The translations under genes and the position numbers were made by a program. The notes below the pieces were generated by a model that searched no databases, was not told the origin of the DNA, and saw only the letters and a list, made by a program, of their open reading frames with translations. Shown here one piece after another: positions 9,401 to 20,284 of a stretch of DNA of 64,000 nt (position 1 is the stretch's first letter; each line of letters opens with the position of its first letter). This stretch comes from Micrasema longulum (lineage: Eukaryota; Arthropoda; Insecta; Trichoptera; Brachycentridae). The stretch is taken from NCBI GenBank assembly GCA_022494885.1, contig JAGVSM010001407.1, positions 124,001 to 188,000 on the forward strand. Reading direction: 5' to 3'.

Positions 9401-12400
9401 TTTTATTGTCTTTGAATTTCCTAGAGTTTTAACCATCGAAAAAAAAGAAGATTGCAAATAAAATCAACAGACAATGGAAATTTGATGTGTATTATTTTAA
9501 TAGATTGTTTATAACAGAAAAATACATAGAGAAATATGCATTTTTATTTTTTGTAATAAAAACAGTCTAGTAAATTGGAATAAATAAAAATACGCTTTAT
9601 ATTAACAATATTAATTAAAATGCAAAAATAACATTGAATACTTGAAAAATAAATATTATTGGGTGTTACAAACATAATTTAAAAAACGAATAGCGATTAA
9701 AAGTAAAAACTATCTTTAGTTTAATTTTATAGCGATAAATACATAAACATTATAAAACAGGAGTTATACAAATACAAAAATAATATTGTAACTAGGTGGC
9801 TACCTACACGGTTAAATTTCGAAACACCACGTAATTTCTTATCTCGGCTACGCTATGTAAAATGAAAAAAAAAATTAAATTAATAATTTCATCACGTCAT
9901 GAAGTCGCCCCTGGGTAGCGCCTGCTAACGCCAATCAACAAAAACATCCTCGTTTTAATTACAATATTTCGGCTACGCCATAAATCTCTTTTTTTAAATA
10001 ATTTCTCACGTCACAAAGTCGCCCCTGGGTAGCGCCTGCTAACGTCAATCAACAAAACATCCTCGTTTTTATAACAGTATTTCGGCTACGCCATGAATTT
10101 CTTATAAAAAAATGTCAAAACGTCACAAAGCCACTCTCTGAGTGTCGCTACTGACATCATTTACAAAAACATAATTATTTGTGCTTTTTTTCAGGTACGC
10201 AATATTTTTTTTAAATACACCTACCTAACCGATAAAATACTATTAGTAATTAAACCAAGGTGTGCTTTAAAGTTCCGTATGGCCAAATAATATTACTTAT
10301 TATTAGAATATTATTGACATGTAGTTCAAGCATTGCTGCATTCACGTTGCTTTACTTCTGAGAGCTCAACTGCTATGTTTTTCTATGGTTATGTTAATGT
10401 CATCTGTCATGTATTGGCGAGCTCACAGGCTATACTTACGCCTAGTTTTAAAATTAATATTTGAAGCACTAACTTTGTGAATTTTATGGTAAATAATATA
10501 ACTTCATATGTATTTACTTTGTGTCAAATATCTAGAAAAAATTTAAATATGCCGACCGGTTTCAGAATATGACTTCCTTTGTCAAGTCTTAACAATACAA
10601 AAATACCTTTACAATTTATTTTTTTAAATATCGTTCAATCCGATCCTACTTTCTATCCCTTATTCCTTTTCTAAGAATTTGTAGCCAGGACACTAAACAT
10701 TGAACACTCAATAGCAGATAATGTATTTTAGGTGTCCACTTGTTATTTGGCCTAATTTAAAATATTTAGCGCTGTGACAAAGGAAAAGTCATGTTCTTAA
10801 ACCGGTCAGTATATTCAAATTCATTTTAGCGATTTTGCACTAAGTAAATACGTTATTATATTATTTAATAATAGTTTTATCTATATACTTAAAAAATAAA
10901 ATAAAATACTTTTATTTTCAGGCTTCTGGAAGTAGAGCACCCGGCCGCCAAGGTACTGGTTGAGCTGGCTCAACTACAAGATGAGGAAGTGGGAGATGGA
11001 ACTACTTCAGTTGTTATTCTTGCTGCCGAGCTACTTAAGGTATTTATGGCCTGATATAACTTATTATTTATGTTAACTTGGGTTGTGATTCTCAATGTTC
11101 AAAAAAGGGTAAATAACTGTCATAATTACAAGAAAAAGAGGGTCTGAGAATACAAAATGTTCCCATGAACAAGAGTTGTTAATTTCAAATTATCATCCAG
11201 TCGCCTTATTGTTTGGTGTGTTTGCAGTGAAATGTAAAGAATCTTTCAGTGAGGAAGTCATTATTTCTACGGATATTGAAAATACTTTCTTGCACACGGT
11301 AAAAATTTTGTATCGCAAAGTTTTCAAAAACGTATAAAAAAAAGAACTACTCCACAAATTCTTAAGAATCAACCGATAGTGTTGTGATAGATTTCCAGTT
11401 TCTGGGAAGCCAACTCACCAATCATCAGAACTCTCCGACTGGAACTTGTGACGTCACAAGCGGGGCAATATAAAAATTACAAAACTTAAAAAAAATTATG
11501 GCTCTGTTTAACTTAGTTTATTAACTTAGTTTAATAGTCTCTTAACAAATGATAAAAACCACTGAACTTCCTCATTGTAAGTTGAACCTTGCAATGCTTA
11601 ACAGAGTACAGATAAAATACCATACTAACTTTTTTTATATTAGCACAAAATCTATATATTGCGCTTTTAGAAGTTTCACTATATTTTTCCTAAAATTTGT
11701 TATTTATTTTTAATATCTAACATCCAAAGTAAAAAATCACAAAAATTAAATCATATTCAATTTTTGTGATTTCAACGGGAATCAAACCTAGAATCCCTGT
11801 GTTTAAAGCAAGCGTCTTAGTCATTTTTATTTTTATCAAAGGTACTACTATTTCAAATGTGTGCATCACTAAACAACACGTTCCAAGGAGGAATGTTAGC
11901 CTTTTTTTTCTTTGTTCGTTTTTACGTCTTTGAATCCTAATTTAAACATAATTATCTTTCTATGTACTAACTTTATTTTATTTTTGCGGGGTTGAATAAT
12001 TTAACTGAGTATGTATTTAGTTTGACAAGTTTTTATTTTTTTAACATTACTAATCGAATTGATTTCAGAATGCTGATGACATGGTAAAACAAAAGATCCA
12101 CCCCACCAGTATTATCTCTGGCTACAGATTAGCGTGTAAGGAAGCTTGCAAGTACATCACAGATAACCTCTCCATCCCCACAGAAGCTCTGGGAAGGGAG
12201 TGCATCCTCAACTGCGCCAAAACTTCCATGTCTTCAAAGATCATTGGAGCGTATCCTTTTTAACATACTGCTTTACAATTATAAATATTACGACGGTTCT
12301 TAACCGTTTTTTTGTTAATCTTCCGCACGTGATACTCTTGTAATCTATTAACAAACCATTCACTGCGCCTACTTTTAAGTGAATAGTTGAGGGCAATGGA

Positions 12401-15400
12401 AGCAAAGATAGCAACCTCCAAAATAATATTTTTTCTGGTTATGATGTCATTCGTAGTTTATCAACTTTACTTTTATAAAAATCATGAGTTGTGTTGCAAA
12501 TGTAGTTTAAAATCACACTTCTGATGGTTTGAAAATAGTGTTTGGAAGCAAACATAGCAATATTCATCAGCCATTTTATTCGACCAATGACAGGCTTGAG
12601 ATTTAAATTTTCTAAATATCCGTGCCATAAAAATATCAAGAAAGTTTTTTTGAATTCGTGTTTCTATTAAAGCTAATTTATTAGCATCTTAATGTTTAAA
12701 TTCAGTGAAATTAACATTTCTAACATAAAGACTCTTTGGCATTAGTGTAGCAGTTTTTGTTATTTTTCTCGAAAACACCAAAACGGGAGTTTGCTATCTT
12801 TGCTTCCAATTTTGCCCTCATTTATCTGTATGTTTGTACAAGAAATTATGTGTTCAGGCAAGTGAAGAATACAGTTTTGTGTGTGAAAGAGGACCAGAAC
12901 CCTGGATGAGTGCTTTCAAATCGATATAAGGCCAATAGGCATGTAGCCAGTTCAGTAGATCTTAGAGAGTCATTAAGGAGGTCCTATTGCTCGTGCTGCA
13001 AGCGTCAGCTAATGTTTTTTGTTTTTCATATTTTTAGCAAGTAGATTAAAAATATTATCACTAAAAATAATTTAAGTAATTGCCTATGAATATAATTTTT
13101 TTCCGATTTTGAATCTCTGACTTTTGCATGTGTATTGACTACACCGCACTGGGTAATGCATATATAAAAATGAATGTAAAACGAACTCCCTTTCTAAACA
13201 CGAGTTTTTACTCTATTATAGAGGCAGAAACGTTATTATTTATTATGTATGTACAAAACATTTGTAATTTTATACTTATTTTGTAAAAAAAAAATTCAAT
13301 AAACATTTGTTTAAAAAAAGATAAGATGTGGTACAATTATGTAAAATTAAATTTAAATTAAATTATAAGCATATTCGATACTATCCATCCTCACTAGGTA
13401 AGGTAAATCCCTGTTCTGAGGTAAGTTGCATTTATTTATTTTTATATAATACAGCATATTTAGTCTTCGTAATGTGTAGAGATGATTTATGTATGGAAAT
13501 TTTATATAGAATGAAGTAATTTTTAAAAATGTGAAAATCTTACAAAAATGGTGGAACTAAAAAAAATTAAACTGTCATGAGAGTGTATGAAACTGAAAAA
13601 AATATATAGAAAAATGTCTAAAAAGTCATTAAATTTGAAACTCTTTTCCATAATGTTTTTCTTAATCAATTATGTTCAGTGATGCAAACTTCTTTTCTGA
13701 AATGGTTGTGGATGCAGCTAACGCAGTGAAAACAGTTGATCCCAAAGGAAATGTTTTGTACCCCATTAAGTCCGTGAACGTGTTGAAGGCTCACGGAAAG
13801 AGTACAAGAGAGAGTATCCTTGTAAATGGATATGCCCTTAACTGCACTGTTGCATCACAAGCTATGGTGAAGAAAATTGTAGATGCGAAGATCGCCTGCC
13901 TTGACTTCTCACTGCAAAAGGCCAAGATGAAGATGGGAGTTCAGGTAAAAACAAATCAATAGTTTTTTCCGTCACCAATACTATCATCATACAAATAATA
14001 AAAAATTATGTTAAACAACAATATTTAAAGTTTGAGACAATATTGTTGCTTTATATTACAACATCACATAATATGTACATTCTATAACGGTACACAGCCG
14101 AAATTCCCTCCCATTCACAACACTACCTAGATAAGCCAGGAAACAATGTCCACTTGTCAAAAATGTTTTTTTATTTTTATTATTTTATTTCTGTCATACA
14201 TTTATTACGTCACATGGTTTAGATGAATATTTTATATAATTCTTAAGATTATCTAAAAATATCATTTAAACTTTTATATGTGGGTTTTTAAAGATTATGT
14301 CTCTGTAATATTTTTTTTATATTCATCACCACAGGTTCTTGTAACAGATCCCGAGAAGTTAGAGGCCATCCGTGCCCGTGAGCTCGATATCACTAAGGAA
14401 AGGATAGAGAAGATTCTGGCCACCGGAGTGAATGTGATTTTGTGCTCGGGCGGAATAGACGATCTCTGCCTCAAGTACTTCGTGGAGGCCGGAGCCATGG
14501 CTGTCAGGAGATGTAAGAAAGCCGATCTAAAGAGGATCGCCAAAGCAACTGGAGCTAAATACCTCACATCCTTGACCAATTTAGAAGGTATGTAGCTTAA
14601 ATCTTCTTCCTTGCCTCTTCCCAGTTCACCTAGGGTCTGTCCTGCGGGCTCCAAGTCTTTCTACTTGGTGTCATCCACTGATCAGCTATTTTTTCCTTGG
14701 GTCCCTCGTAATATTGACGATTGAATATGGACAACCTTGAGTTCTCGCTTCTGACCATGTGATCATCATTTTGTCAGTAACACGTCCGTACCATCGGAGT
14801 CTAGTCTCTTTTAGTTTCTCTGGGATATGCGTGACCCCAAAACTACCACGAACATGTTCATTTTTTATCTTTTCAATCCTGTTATAACACCTGCGGACCA
14901 TCTGAGCATCTTCATTTCTGCAGTATTTATTTTCTGCTCATGCTTTTTCTTTATGGTCCAGCGTGTAATTTCCTTAAATGTAATTCCTAAATTGATTTAG
15001 GTTTTATACTATGACAGATTTGTTTATTTGTGGACACCTTTTCTGTGAATAGGCAATGAAGAATACAGTTCTGTTTGGAAAATAGAACCAAAACCTGGAA
15101 GCATGTTTTCGACTCGATGGCTACTCTTATGTAAAAATCCTGAAGAAGGAAAGTGAGTGTGGATAAAGTTGGCCTCTTAGTGTAGTAGTTGACGTATTCG
15201 CCTGCCATCCTGCAGGTCCTGGGTTCGATTCCTGGCAGGATTGTGAAACATCTGTTTTAAAGGTGGTTTTATACTATAATATTTAACTGTCCCTGGGCTG
15301 ATACCTGAAGCGTAAGACTGATCCTTTTGCCTTCAAATAACAGATGCTCGAAATATACTGCATTTGGTTTCCAGTATAGTGCCCTATGCACCATCGGGTA

Positions 15401-18400
15401 GGAATAGAGGTATGATTATTGGGTAAATCCTACACAGCATTTTCAAATTTTGAATCAACATTTTCAATTTTTAAAGGAAAATAAATTCATTTAAGATTCC
15501 CAATATTTTTATCAATCCCATCTTTCAAATTCTAAATTAGTACATAAAAATATTTTATGTTTTGAGTATGTCCAAATTTATGTATCTTTATAGACAAATG
15601 TTGGATTTAATTCATTAAGGATTTGCTGGAAATGATGCTAATTTTATTAAGTCTTCGGTTTCTTAGTTCACATTTACTGAGATATTTTGCTATTGAAAAT
15701 TTTTGCACTGTTAGGGGGTATACTGTTTGTACATTGTATTTACAATTATCAAATTACTATGTTTTATGTAAAAATGCATATGTATTGCAGTAATTTCTAT
15801 AGTGCCGTATTGTTTTTTTTTTTTTAATTAAAGGACCTTACCCTCTCATCCTACCATATTTTCTCTTCATTTTGATGTAGGTAATTATTGCAATAGAGAT
15901 GATTTTTTATCATTTACGCTAAGAAAATGCACATTTTTTTTCTTATTAAAATTACATATGTTTTCTTTCCAGGCGAAGAAACCTTCGATGTTAAGATGAT
16001 TGGGGAAGCAGCAGAGGTTGTACAAGAATTTGTTTGTGACGAAGAGTTACTTCTTATCAAAGGGTTAGAATTTTTTATTTTTTTACAATAATTTCACTGT
16101 ACTGAATAATGAAGCTCGTCAACCCACTGGAGCATTTTTATGGCCTGTTAGTGACTACATTCTGAGTAAATTTTTGAAACATTCTGTAGTAAATAGGTGC
16201 GTAGATTTTTACGGTCACTGTTATCAATATGTATATTTTTTTGGGTGATCTTGTGTAAGTTGGATTCATTCCGACGTTTCGGCTACCATTGCAGGAGCCA
16301 TCTTCAGGGTAGACTGTGTATTTTGTAGAGAAAATATGTGTTTATGTACTAGTAATTACTACTGTGTCACAGTCGACAGTAGGCATATTCCGTGTCATCT
16401 TTTTAGTGTGTAGCGCTGAGAACCATGTTGATTTTAATTTCAGCCCGTCGTCTTTGTTTATGTTATTTAGGTGTTTGTGTATTTCAATAGGGAAAATCAG
16501 TTTTTTTTTTTACAATTTTAAATTAATAAGAGTCTATAAAATAAAAGTTTCTGTTGAGAAAAAAAAAATCTTACTACTTATTAGTAGCATAAAATATATT
16601 TTTATAATTTTTAATTCCCACGAAATTTGTCCATTGCATTGGCCATGTCCCTAATACATCACGATTCATGTAAATTTTAAACTTTGTTTGTGACCATTTA
16701 AATTCGAATAGAGCATCGTCACAATTATCAAGGCCAAACAAGTCCCGTTTTTGTAAGGATATATTTTTTAAAGTTGTGTATAAGAACATTTCTCCACAAT
16801 ATCCATTTCATGTATTTTTTCCGGTATTTGTAGTATGTGATATTTTCCTATTACCTTATTATTTGTTAACTGTAAATTGTAGTTGTATTCAAAATTTTTG
16901 GTTCGATGGCAAAAAGATGTCTTGTGTCTATAAAGTGTTCCGCTATTGCAGATTGTTATTGCAATTCTGTTGTTAGCTATGATAGTCCTCTATCAAAATA
17001 TTTTATTTAAAAAAAAAAGGAAATTCCTGCATGAAATTCACAGTTCTGATCCGTTTGTCTGTTATTGATAGAACGTCCAGAGTCGTGTCCTGAAAGATTT
17101 AGATAGATTATATTCACAGACATTACAGCTAGACTGATCGCAGAAACATGGTTCAAAAACAGAACAGAAAAAGTAATGCATTACATATTCAACAAAACTG
17201 AGTTTCTTGAAATATAATAAGAAAATGTGCACCTTACCTGTAGATCGCAAAGTCCAGCCAGCAAAACTCTGGACGTTCTATCACTAAATATTGGTTTCCA
17301 TTTCATATGTACAAATACTAAGAAAATGTGTATTTTGTGAGAGGCATTTGTGCCATTAAAATAAATTAATGATAAGTTTGTTATTAGAATAGAGTTGTTA
17401 TCCTTTAACTGCTTTCTACTTGTTATAATAAAATGATTTTTTACTTGCAGTCCCAAAGCACACACCGCCGCTTCCATAATCCTCCGCGGTCCCAGTGACA
17501 CATACTGCGACGAAATGGAGCGCTCGGTGCACGATGCTCTGTGTGTCGTGAAGAGGGTGTGCGAGGGGAAGAAGGTGGTCCCGGGTGGAGGTTGCGTGGA
17601 AGCCGCTCTCTCCATATATCTGGAAAACTTTGCCACAACTCTGGTGAGATTTGACAATTGTATTTTCATCAGTTTTTCTGTTGTTAAGAAACTTAAATAA
17701 ACTTTTAGTTCATTATGAAAATAACATTTTGTTTTTAGTTTTTGTACTTTCAATTAATTGAATCAAACTATGCCTTTAATTTATCAATAACTTGTGAATT
17801 TCTTTAACAGTTATTTTTATACTGTATTGTTCAACGGCCTTTGTTTTTATGCATCATCTGTTTTTCAATCTCTTTCGAGTCTTAAGCAAAATAATATCTG
17901 ATAGAAAATTTATGTTCTAATGTTAAAGAACTAAACAATATTGAATCATGTATAAATATCATTGGCAAAATTTTTTAATGCTGTATGGAACAAATTGTTC
18001 AAGAGAAAGGAATTTAAAAAATATATGTGTTTCTTGTTTTTCTATTAGACTTTTACAAAACAATGCATTTCTTTAAAACACAAAATATAATCTTATTAAA
18101 AGTTAATATTTATTTGTAGGGATCACGTGAACAGTTGGCGATTGCCCAATTTGCTCAGTCTCTCCTGGTTATTCCCAAGACCCTGGCTGTGAACGCTGCC
18201 CTTGATGCCACAGATCTAGTAGCTAAGTTGAGAGCTTATCACAATGCTAGCCAAACAAAGGTAAGATTTCCTATTTACAATTCAAAATAAATTTCATACT
18301 AATTAAATAATAAATATACTAGAAAAAAACAGAATCGTTTTTGTAAATAACAGCTAAAATCTTTTTGCATTTACACTAAAAAATAAACATTTTAATTGGC

Positions 18401-20001
18401 ATTTTAGTTTCCTGTCTGAGATATACAGAACATTTTTCTTCATCCGAGTTTTACACCCCTAAAGCTATGGTTTCCTAAGAAAGCGGTACTGTCATTTAGT
18501 GGCTGTTTGGTGGTGGTGGATGGCGTCATTAAAACGTCTGTACAAACCAATGATGCTTGTTTCCTTGAGACTGTTGATTGTGAACAGAACGACAAACATC
18601 GATGCCGCCATTTGCAGGACGGCCGTCTTAGCGGTGCAGACATTCTTCAAATGGTTTGTTCTCGTGTAGCTGTGAACATTGTTGCCTGTCAATGCTGTCA
18701 GAATGAGTACTAAAGTGATGTGAAATTGACAAAATGATGATTGTTTTTGTAAAAAATCGTGAAGCTTTATGTAATGTAAGAGCAAAGACTGCAAAGAAGC
18801 CCATTTAAAACCAAATTTGTGAATAAATATCCGCACATCACTTGAGATATCAGATATAATATAATGTAAATAACAAACTGATTACTGTAATTAATTGTAT
18901 ATGAATAGTAAAAAATTGTTAATTTGCTACAGAAAAAAGTTTATCATCTATTATAATATTGTTTTTCTATTTCGAAACATTTCCTATAATGATATTATTT
19001 CGATGTAATTGATTTCCACATAATAATGACCACTTAAAAATATGACAGATTGCGAGCACTTATAACAGCGTAAATTTTTGAAAGGTGAGTTGTCAAATGA
19101 CACTGCTTTCTTTAAGCTTACATCTCTGGACACCGTTGAGACGGGCATTTTATTATGCCCACCGCATCACGGCATATTATGGCCGCTAGGTAATGGCACC
19201 GCTTTCCTAGGAAACCATAGCTTAAGTAAAATAAACCATTACATATTTTGTTTTACCCTTATGACTTAAATTAGGAACACTGTTCAGAATTTATTTTTTC
19301 TTTGGAGTAGAACCTAAACATTTTATTAACTTTTCAAGAAACTATTTACTATCACATATCATCATAATTCCCTTATCCACTTCTTATGATGCATAGAGCA
19401 TTGAATTGGTACTTCCAATTGCCAGAAATAGAACCCAGAATCTCACTCAAAAATGCTCGTCCATGTTCTGGTTCTGGTTTTCACATTATTATTTATTTTG
19501 CCCAGAGACACACAATATTTATGACACGTAGAGTGTTAAAGAAATATGTATTTGCATTCTTATGTTTTATTCTATAATTTTGATTTCGGGACCATTTTCA
19601 ACAAGTTGTAAATAACTCACTATTACAAAATGTGAAGCAAGTTAGGGTAGAAGGGGGTTCGAACCTCAGACCTCTGATTTGTGAGTCCGCAACACTAGCC
19701 ACACAACCACATCTCGATTCTATAAAATTCTGACAACTCTCTTATAATTATTTTATTTTTATTGCAGGCCGATCAGTCAGACTACAAATGGATTGGTCTA
19801 GATCTCTACAAGGGTATTGTGATAAACAACAGAGATGCAGGAGTTCTGGAGCCAGAGATGTCCAAAATTAAGGCTCTCAAATTCGCCACAGAAGCGGCCA
19901 TCACCATTCTCCGCATCGACGACATGATCCGCCTCAACCCTGAACAGTCTCAGGGCAAGAGCTACGAAGATGCCTGTCACAGTGGTGAACTAGATGGATA
20001 A
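6399..20001 (+). CDS. CCT1: T-complex protein 1 subunit alpha (CCT1/TCP1), ten exons, complete
   Basis: Joined exons: 6399-6471, 6788-6911, 10922-11039, 12069-12250, 13680-13944, 14335-14587, 15973-16063, 17451-17643, 18120-18260, 19768-20001; 1674 nt, 557 residues plus stop, close to the usual length of about 556. The protein is one of eight subunits of the ATP-driven cytosolic chaperonin TRiC/CCT, which folds actin, tubulin and other proteins. Family signatures in order: [26 protein letters not shown] and GDGTTSVV of the N-terminal equatorial ATPase domain; [10 protein letters not shown]; the intermediate and apical region ([43 protein letters not shown]); then [23 protein letters not shown] and the C-terminal [13 protein letters not shown]. 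All splice sites are GT-AG and in phase with no stop or frameshift, so the gene looks functional. The start was chosen because the residues following this ATG lead directly into the conserved RTQN-V-MAA segment. Confidence 0.98.
6788..6911 (+). CDS. CCT1: CCT1 exon 2
   Basis: Encodes [19 protein letters not shown] through TNDGATIL. Borders TTGTAG|TT and AA|GTAAGT; phases match exons 1 and 3. Equatorial-domain nucleotide-binding residues. Confidence 0.97.
7640..7787 (-). pseudogene. LINE 3'-end coding fragment
   Basis: On the minus strand encodes [20 protein letters not shown] then [11 protein letters not shown], the phrase typical of the C-terminus of a class of insect non-LTR retrotransposon polyproteins. 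It abuts a family A arm on its right. Only the last 50 or so residues are recognisable. Confidence 0.65.
7785..8060. mobile_element. Family A foldback element, arm only
   Basis: Same arm as 351-575 (ACAGGAATGGAGAACAT, then TAGGCATTTACA, GGTTTAAGTGG). Left end cut off at the LINE fragment. Confidence 0.65.
8090..8690. mobile_element. Family A foldback element with long inverted ends
   Basis: Most complete copy. The outer ends (TGCCCAAATGTTT... and ...AAACATTTGGACACACTCA) and inner arms (8240-8310, 8500-8600) pair. About 55 bp inside the left end (8115-8175) is foreign: TATATAGCGCCATTTTTGTG and context are the reverse complement of the L2/CR1-like LINE tail also seen at 50140-50190. Confidence 0.7.
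8813..9298. mobile_element. Foldback element with about 160-bp inverted arms
   Basis: The left arm (8813-8975) and right arm (9135-9298) are reverse complements at roughly 90 percent by eye, including TGCCTTGTTAGGGCA-like and GTGAAGATTGGATGGATTGA-like blocks. No protein coding. Lies in CCT1 intron 2. Confidence 0.75.
9351..10450. mobile_element. 1.1-kb terminal-inverted-repeat element
   Basis: The ends TGTGAGCTCGCCAATATATG and CATGTATTGGCGAGCTCACA are inverted repeats of about 40 bp. The interior has no long reading frame but carries a 113-bp tandem repeat (9880-10165). Confidence 0.65.
9831..10170 (+). repeat. Tandem repeat, about 113-bp unit, three copies
   Basis: CGCCCCTGGGTAGCGCCTGC occurs at about 9907 and 10021, with a decayed third copy near 10132. 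Each is accompanied by TATTTCGGCTACGCCAT and CACGTCA. Confidence 0.8.
10455..10870. repeat. Inverted pair of hammerhead-like motif repeats
   Basis: Minus-strand motif at 10550-10590 and plus-strand motif at 10772-10812 (CTGTGACAAAGGAAAAGTC ... AAACCGGTC). The flanks GTATTTACTTTGTG and CACTAAGTAAATAC are also inverted. GCACTAACTTTGTG at 10464 is shared with copies near 26350 and 53640. Confidence 0.6.
10922..11039 (+). CDS. CCT1: CCT1 exon 3
   Basis: Encodes [20 protein letters not shown] and the [16 protein letters not shown] motif, whose Asp is part of the ATPase centre in group II chaperonins. It follows a 4-kb repeat-filled intron; acceptor TTTTCAG, donor AAG|GTATTT. Confidence 0.97.
11385..11510. 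repeat. Diverged dispersed repeat, second copy
   Basis: Partner of 3830-3965: CCAACTCACCAATCATCAG, then CTCTCCGACT, GTGACGTCAC and an A-rich end. Confidence 0.4.
11745..11835 (-). repeat. tRNA-like SINE remnant
   Basis: On the minus strand GGTTTGATTCCCGTTG resembles a tRNA B box, preceded by a degenerate A-box region. Short remnant in CCT1 intron 3. Confidence 0.4.
12069..12250 (+). CDS. CCT1: CCT1 exon 4
   Basis: Encodes [20 protein letters not shown] through [11 protein letters not shown]. The donor GC|GTATCC was chosen because the split GC+T codon joins in frame to [12 protein letters not shown]; reading through would stop after YPF. Confidence 0.96.
12388..12820. mobile_element. 433-bp MITE in CCT1 intron 4
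   Basis: Inverted ends TGAGGGCAATGGAAGCAAAG and CTTTGCTTCCAATTTTGCCCTCA-type (4 extra bases in the right copy), continuing into GATAGCAA. No coding. Confidence 0.6.
12845..12970 (+). repeat. Partial SINE, 5' domain only
   Basis: GAAGAATACAGTTTTGTGTG ... GGACCAGAACCCTGGATGAG matches the segment found ahead of the tRNA-like part in copies at 15020, 25215 (minus strand), 51010 (minus strand) and 63140. Confidence 0.5.
13680..13944 (+). CDS. CCT1: CCT1 exon 5
   Basis: Encodes [20 protein letters not shown], the [11 protein letters not shown] segment, GYALNC and [17 protein letters not shown]. Acceptor TTCAG, donor CAG|GTAAAA, 3' phase 0. Confidence 0.97.
14335..14587 (+). CDS. CCT1: CCT1 exon 6
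   Basis: Encodes the apical-domain part [47 protein letters not shown] and TSLTNLEG. Acceptor CCACAG, donor GAAG|GTATGT. Confidence 0.97.
14600..14950 (-). pseudogene. LINE reverse-transcriptase C-terminal fragment
   Basis: Minus-strand translation gives AEMKMLRW, then (other frame) [20 protein letters not shown] and [11 protein letters not shown], the usual post-RT region of non-LTR elements. At least two frame breaks. Lies antisense in CCT1 intron 6. Confidence 0.7.
15020..15415 (+). repeat. tRNA-derived SINE (family S1), long copy
   Basis: In order: a 5' segment (GAAGAATACAGTTCTG ... CGACTCGATGGCTACTC), a tRNA-like part with GTGTAGTAGTTGACG (A box-like) and GGGTTCGATTCCTGG (B box), then a tail (GTCCCTGGGCTGATACCTGA ... 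GTGCCCTATGCACCAT) shared with the other S1 copies. Confidence 0.75.
15973..16063 (+). CDS. CCT1: CCT1 exon 7
   Basis: Small exon encoding [20 protein letters not shown] then [11 protein letters not shown]. Acceptor TTTCCAG; the donor GG|GTTAGA is weak, but it is the one that keeps frame with exon 8. Confidence 0.93.
16266..16312 (-). repeat. Hammerhead-like motif, CCT1 intron 7
   Basis: Minus strand: CCTGAAGATGGCTCC ... GGTAGCCGAAACGTCGG, i.e. CTGAAGA, a GGCT/AGCC hairpin, GAAA and ACGTC. See the finding on this motif family. Confidence 0.5.
17066..17283. mobile_element. 218-bp MITE in CCT1 intron 7
   Basis: Inverted ends TGATAGAACGTCCAGAGT and ACTCTGGACGTTCTATCA, exact over 18 bases. No coding. 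Confidence 0.65.
17451..17643 (+). CDS. CCT1: CCT1 exon 8
   Basis: Encodes [31 protein letters not shown] and [19 protein letters not shown]. The GGG motif belongs to the C-terminal half of the equatorial domain. More GC-rich than the flanking introns, as expected of constrained coding sequence. Confidence 0.97.
18120..18260 (+). CDS. CCT1: CCT1 exon 9
   Basis: Encodes [20 protein letters not shown] then [21 protein letters not shown]. Acceptor TTTGTAG, donor AAG|GTAAGA, phase 0 at both ends. Confidence 0.97.
18463..19222. mobile_element. Harbinger-type MITE (family C, copy 2) in CCT1 intron 9
   Basis: Ends AGCTATGGTTTCCTAAGAA and its complement CCTAGGAAACCATAGCT match family C copy 1. The flanking 3-nt repeat is TAA (18460-18462, 19223-19225). 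At 760 bp it is longer than copy 1, and its centre (18540-19090) is unrelated to it. Confidence 0.7.
19549..19720 (-). repeat. tRNA-derived SINE (family S2), copy 1
   Basis: Minus strand: tRNA-like part with GTGTGGCTAGTGTTGCGG and GAGGTTCGAACCCCC (B box), then TTATTTACAACTTGTTGAAA. Ends only about 45 bp before CCT1 exon 10. Matches 30381-30549 and 45300-45467. Confidence 0.7.
19768..20001 (+). CDS. CCT1: CCT1 exon 10 (terminal)
   Basis: Encodes [35 protein letters not shown] and [15 protein letters not shown], ending [13 protein letters not shown] and TAA. The acidic SYEDA..HSG end is typical of subunit alpha. Confidence 0.97.
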   Translation, partial: ADQSDYKWIGLDLYKGIVINNRDAGVLEPEMSKIKALKFATEAAITILRIDDMIRLNPEQSQGKSYEDACHSGELDG

Positions 20002-20278
20002 TCGGACATTAATCTTATTTTTAATATTATGAAATTATCGCTTAAGTATTTTTACTTCATCTGGATGAACAACTAATACTTGCATTTGTAACACTTCTTA
20101 GCTTATTGTTATTTCCAGTGATATAAGAACATTGTTGATATCAACAGTTATTATTTAATTTATGTTTTAACACGCGTCTCAATTCATGTTTTCAATGTTA
20201 TTTTAATGCTCACATATATTCATATCATGATCACAGCTATATTGTTTAATTTATCACCTTTGGCAGTATTGTCAATTG

Positions 20279-20284
20279 AATAAA
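20279..20284 (+). terminator. CCT1: CCT1 polyadenylation signal
   Basis: Canonical AATAAA, directly followed by a second overlapping AATAAA-like hexamer, about 280 nt past the stop codon. Confidence 0.7.

Noticed and set aside
14295..14654. Long minus-strand frame across CCT1 exon 6
   Set aside because: Antisense shadow of a conserved coding exon.
17181..17753. 190-codon minus-strand frame across CCT1 exon 8
   Set aside because: Antisense shadow plus intron; no similarity recognised.
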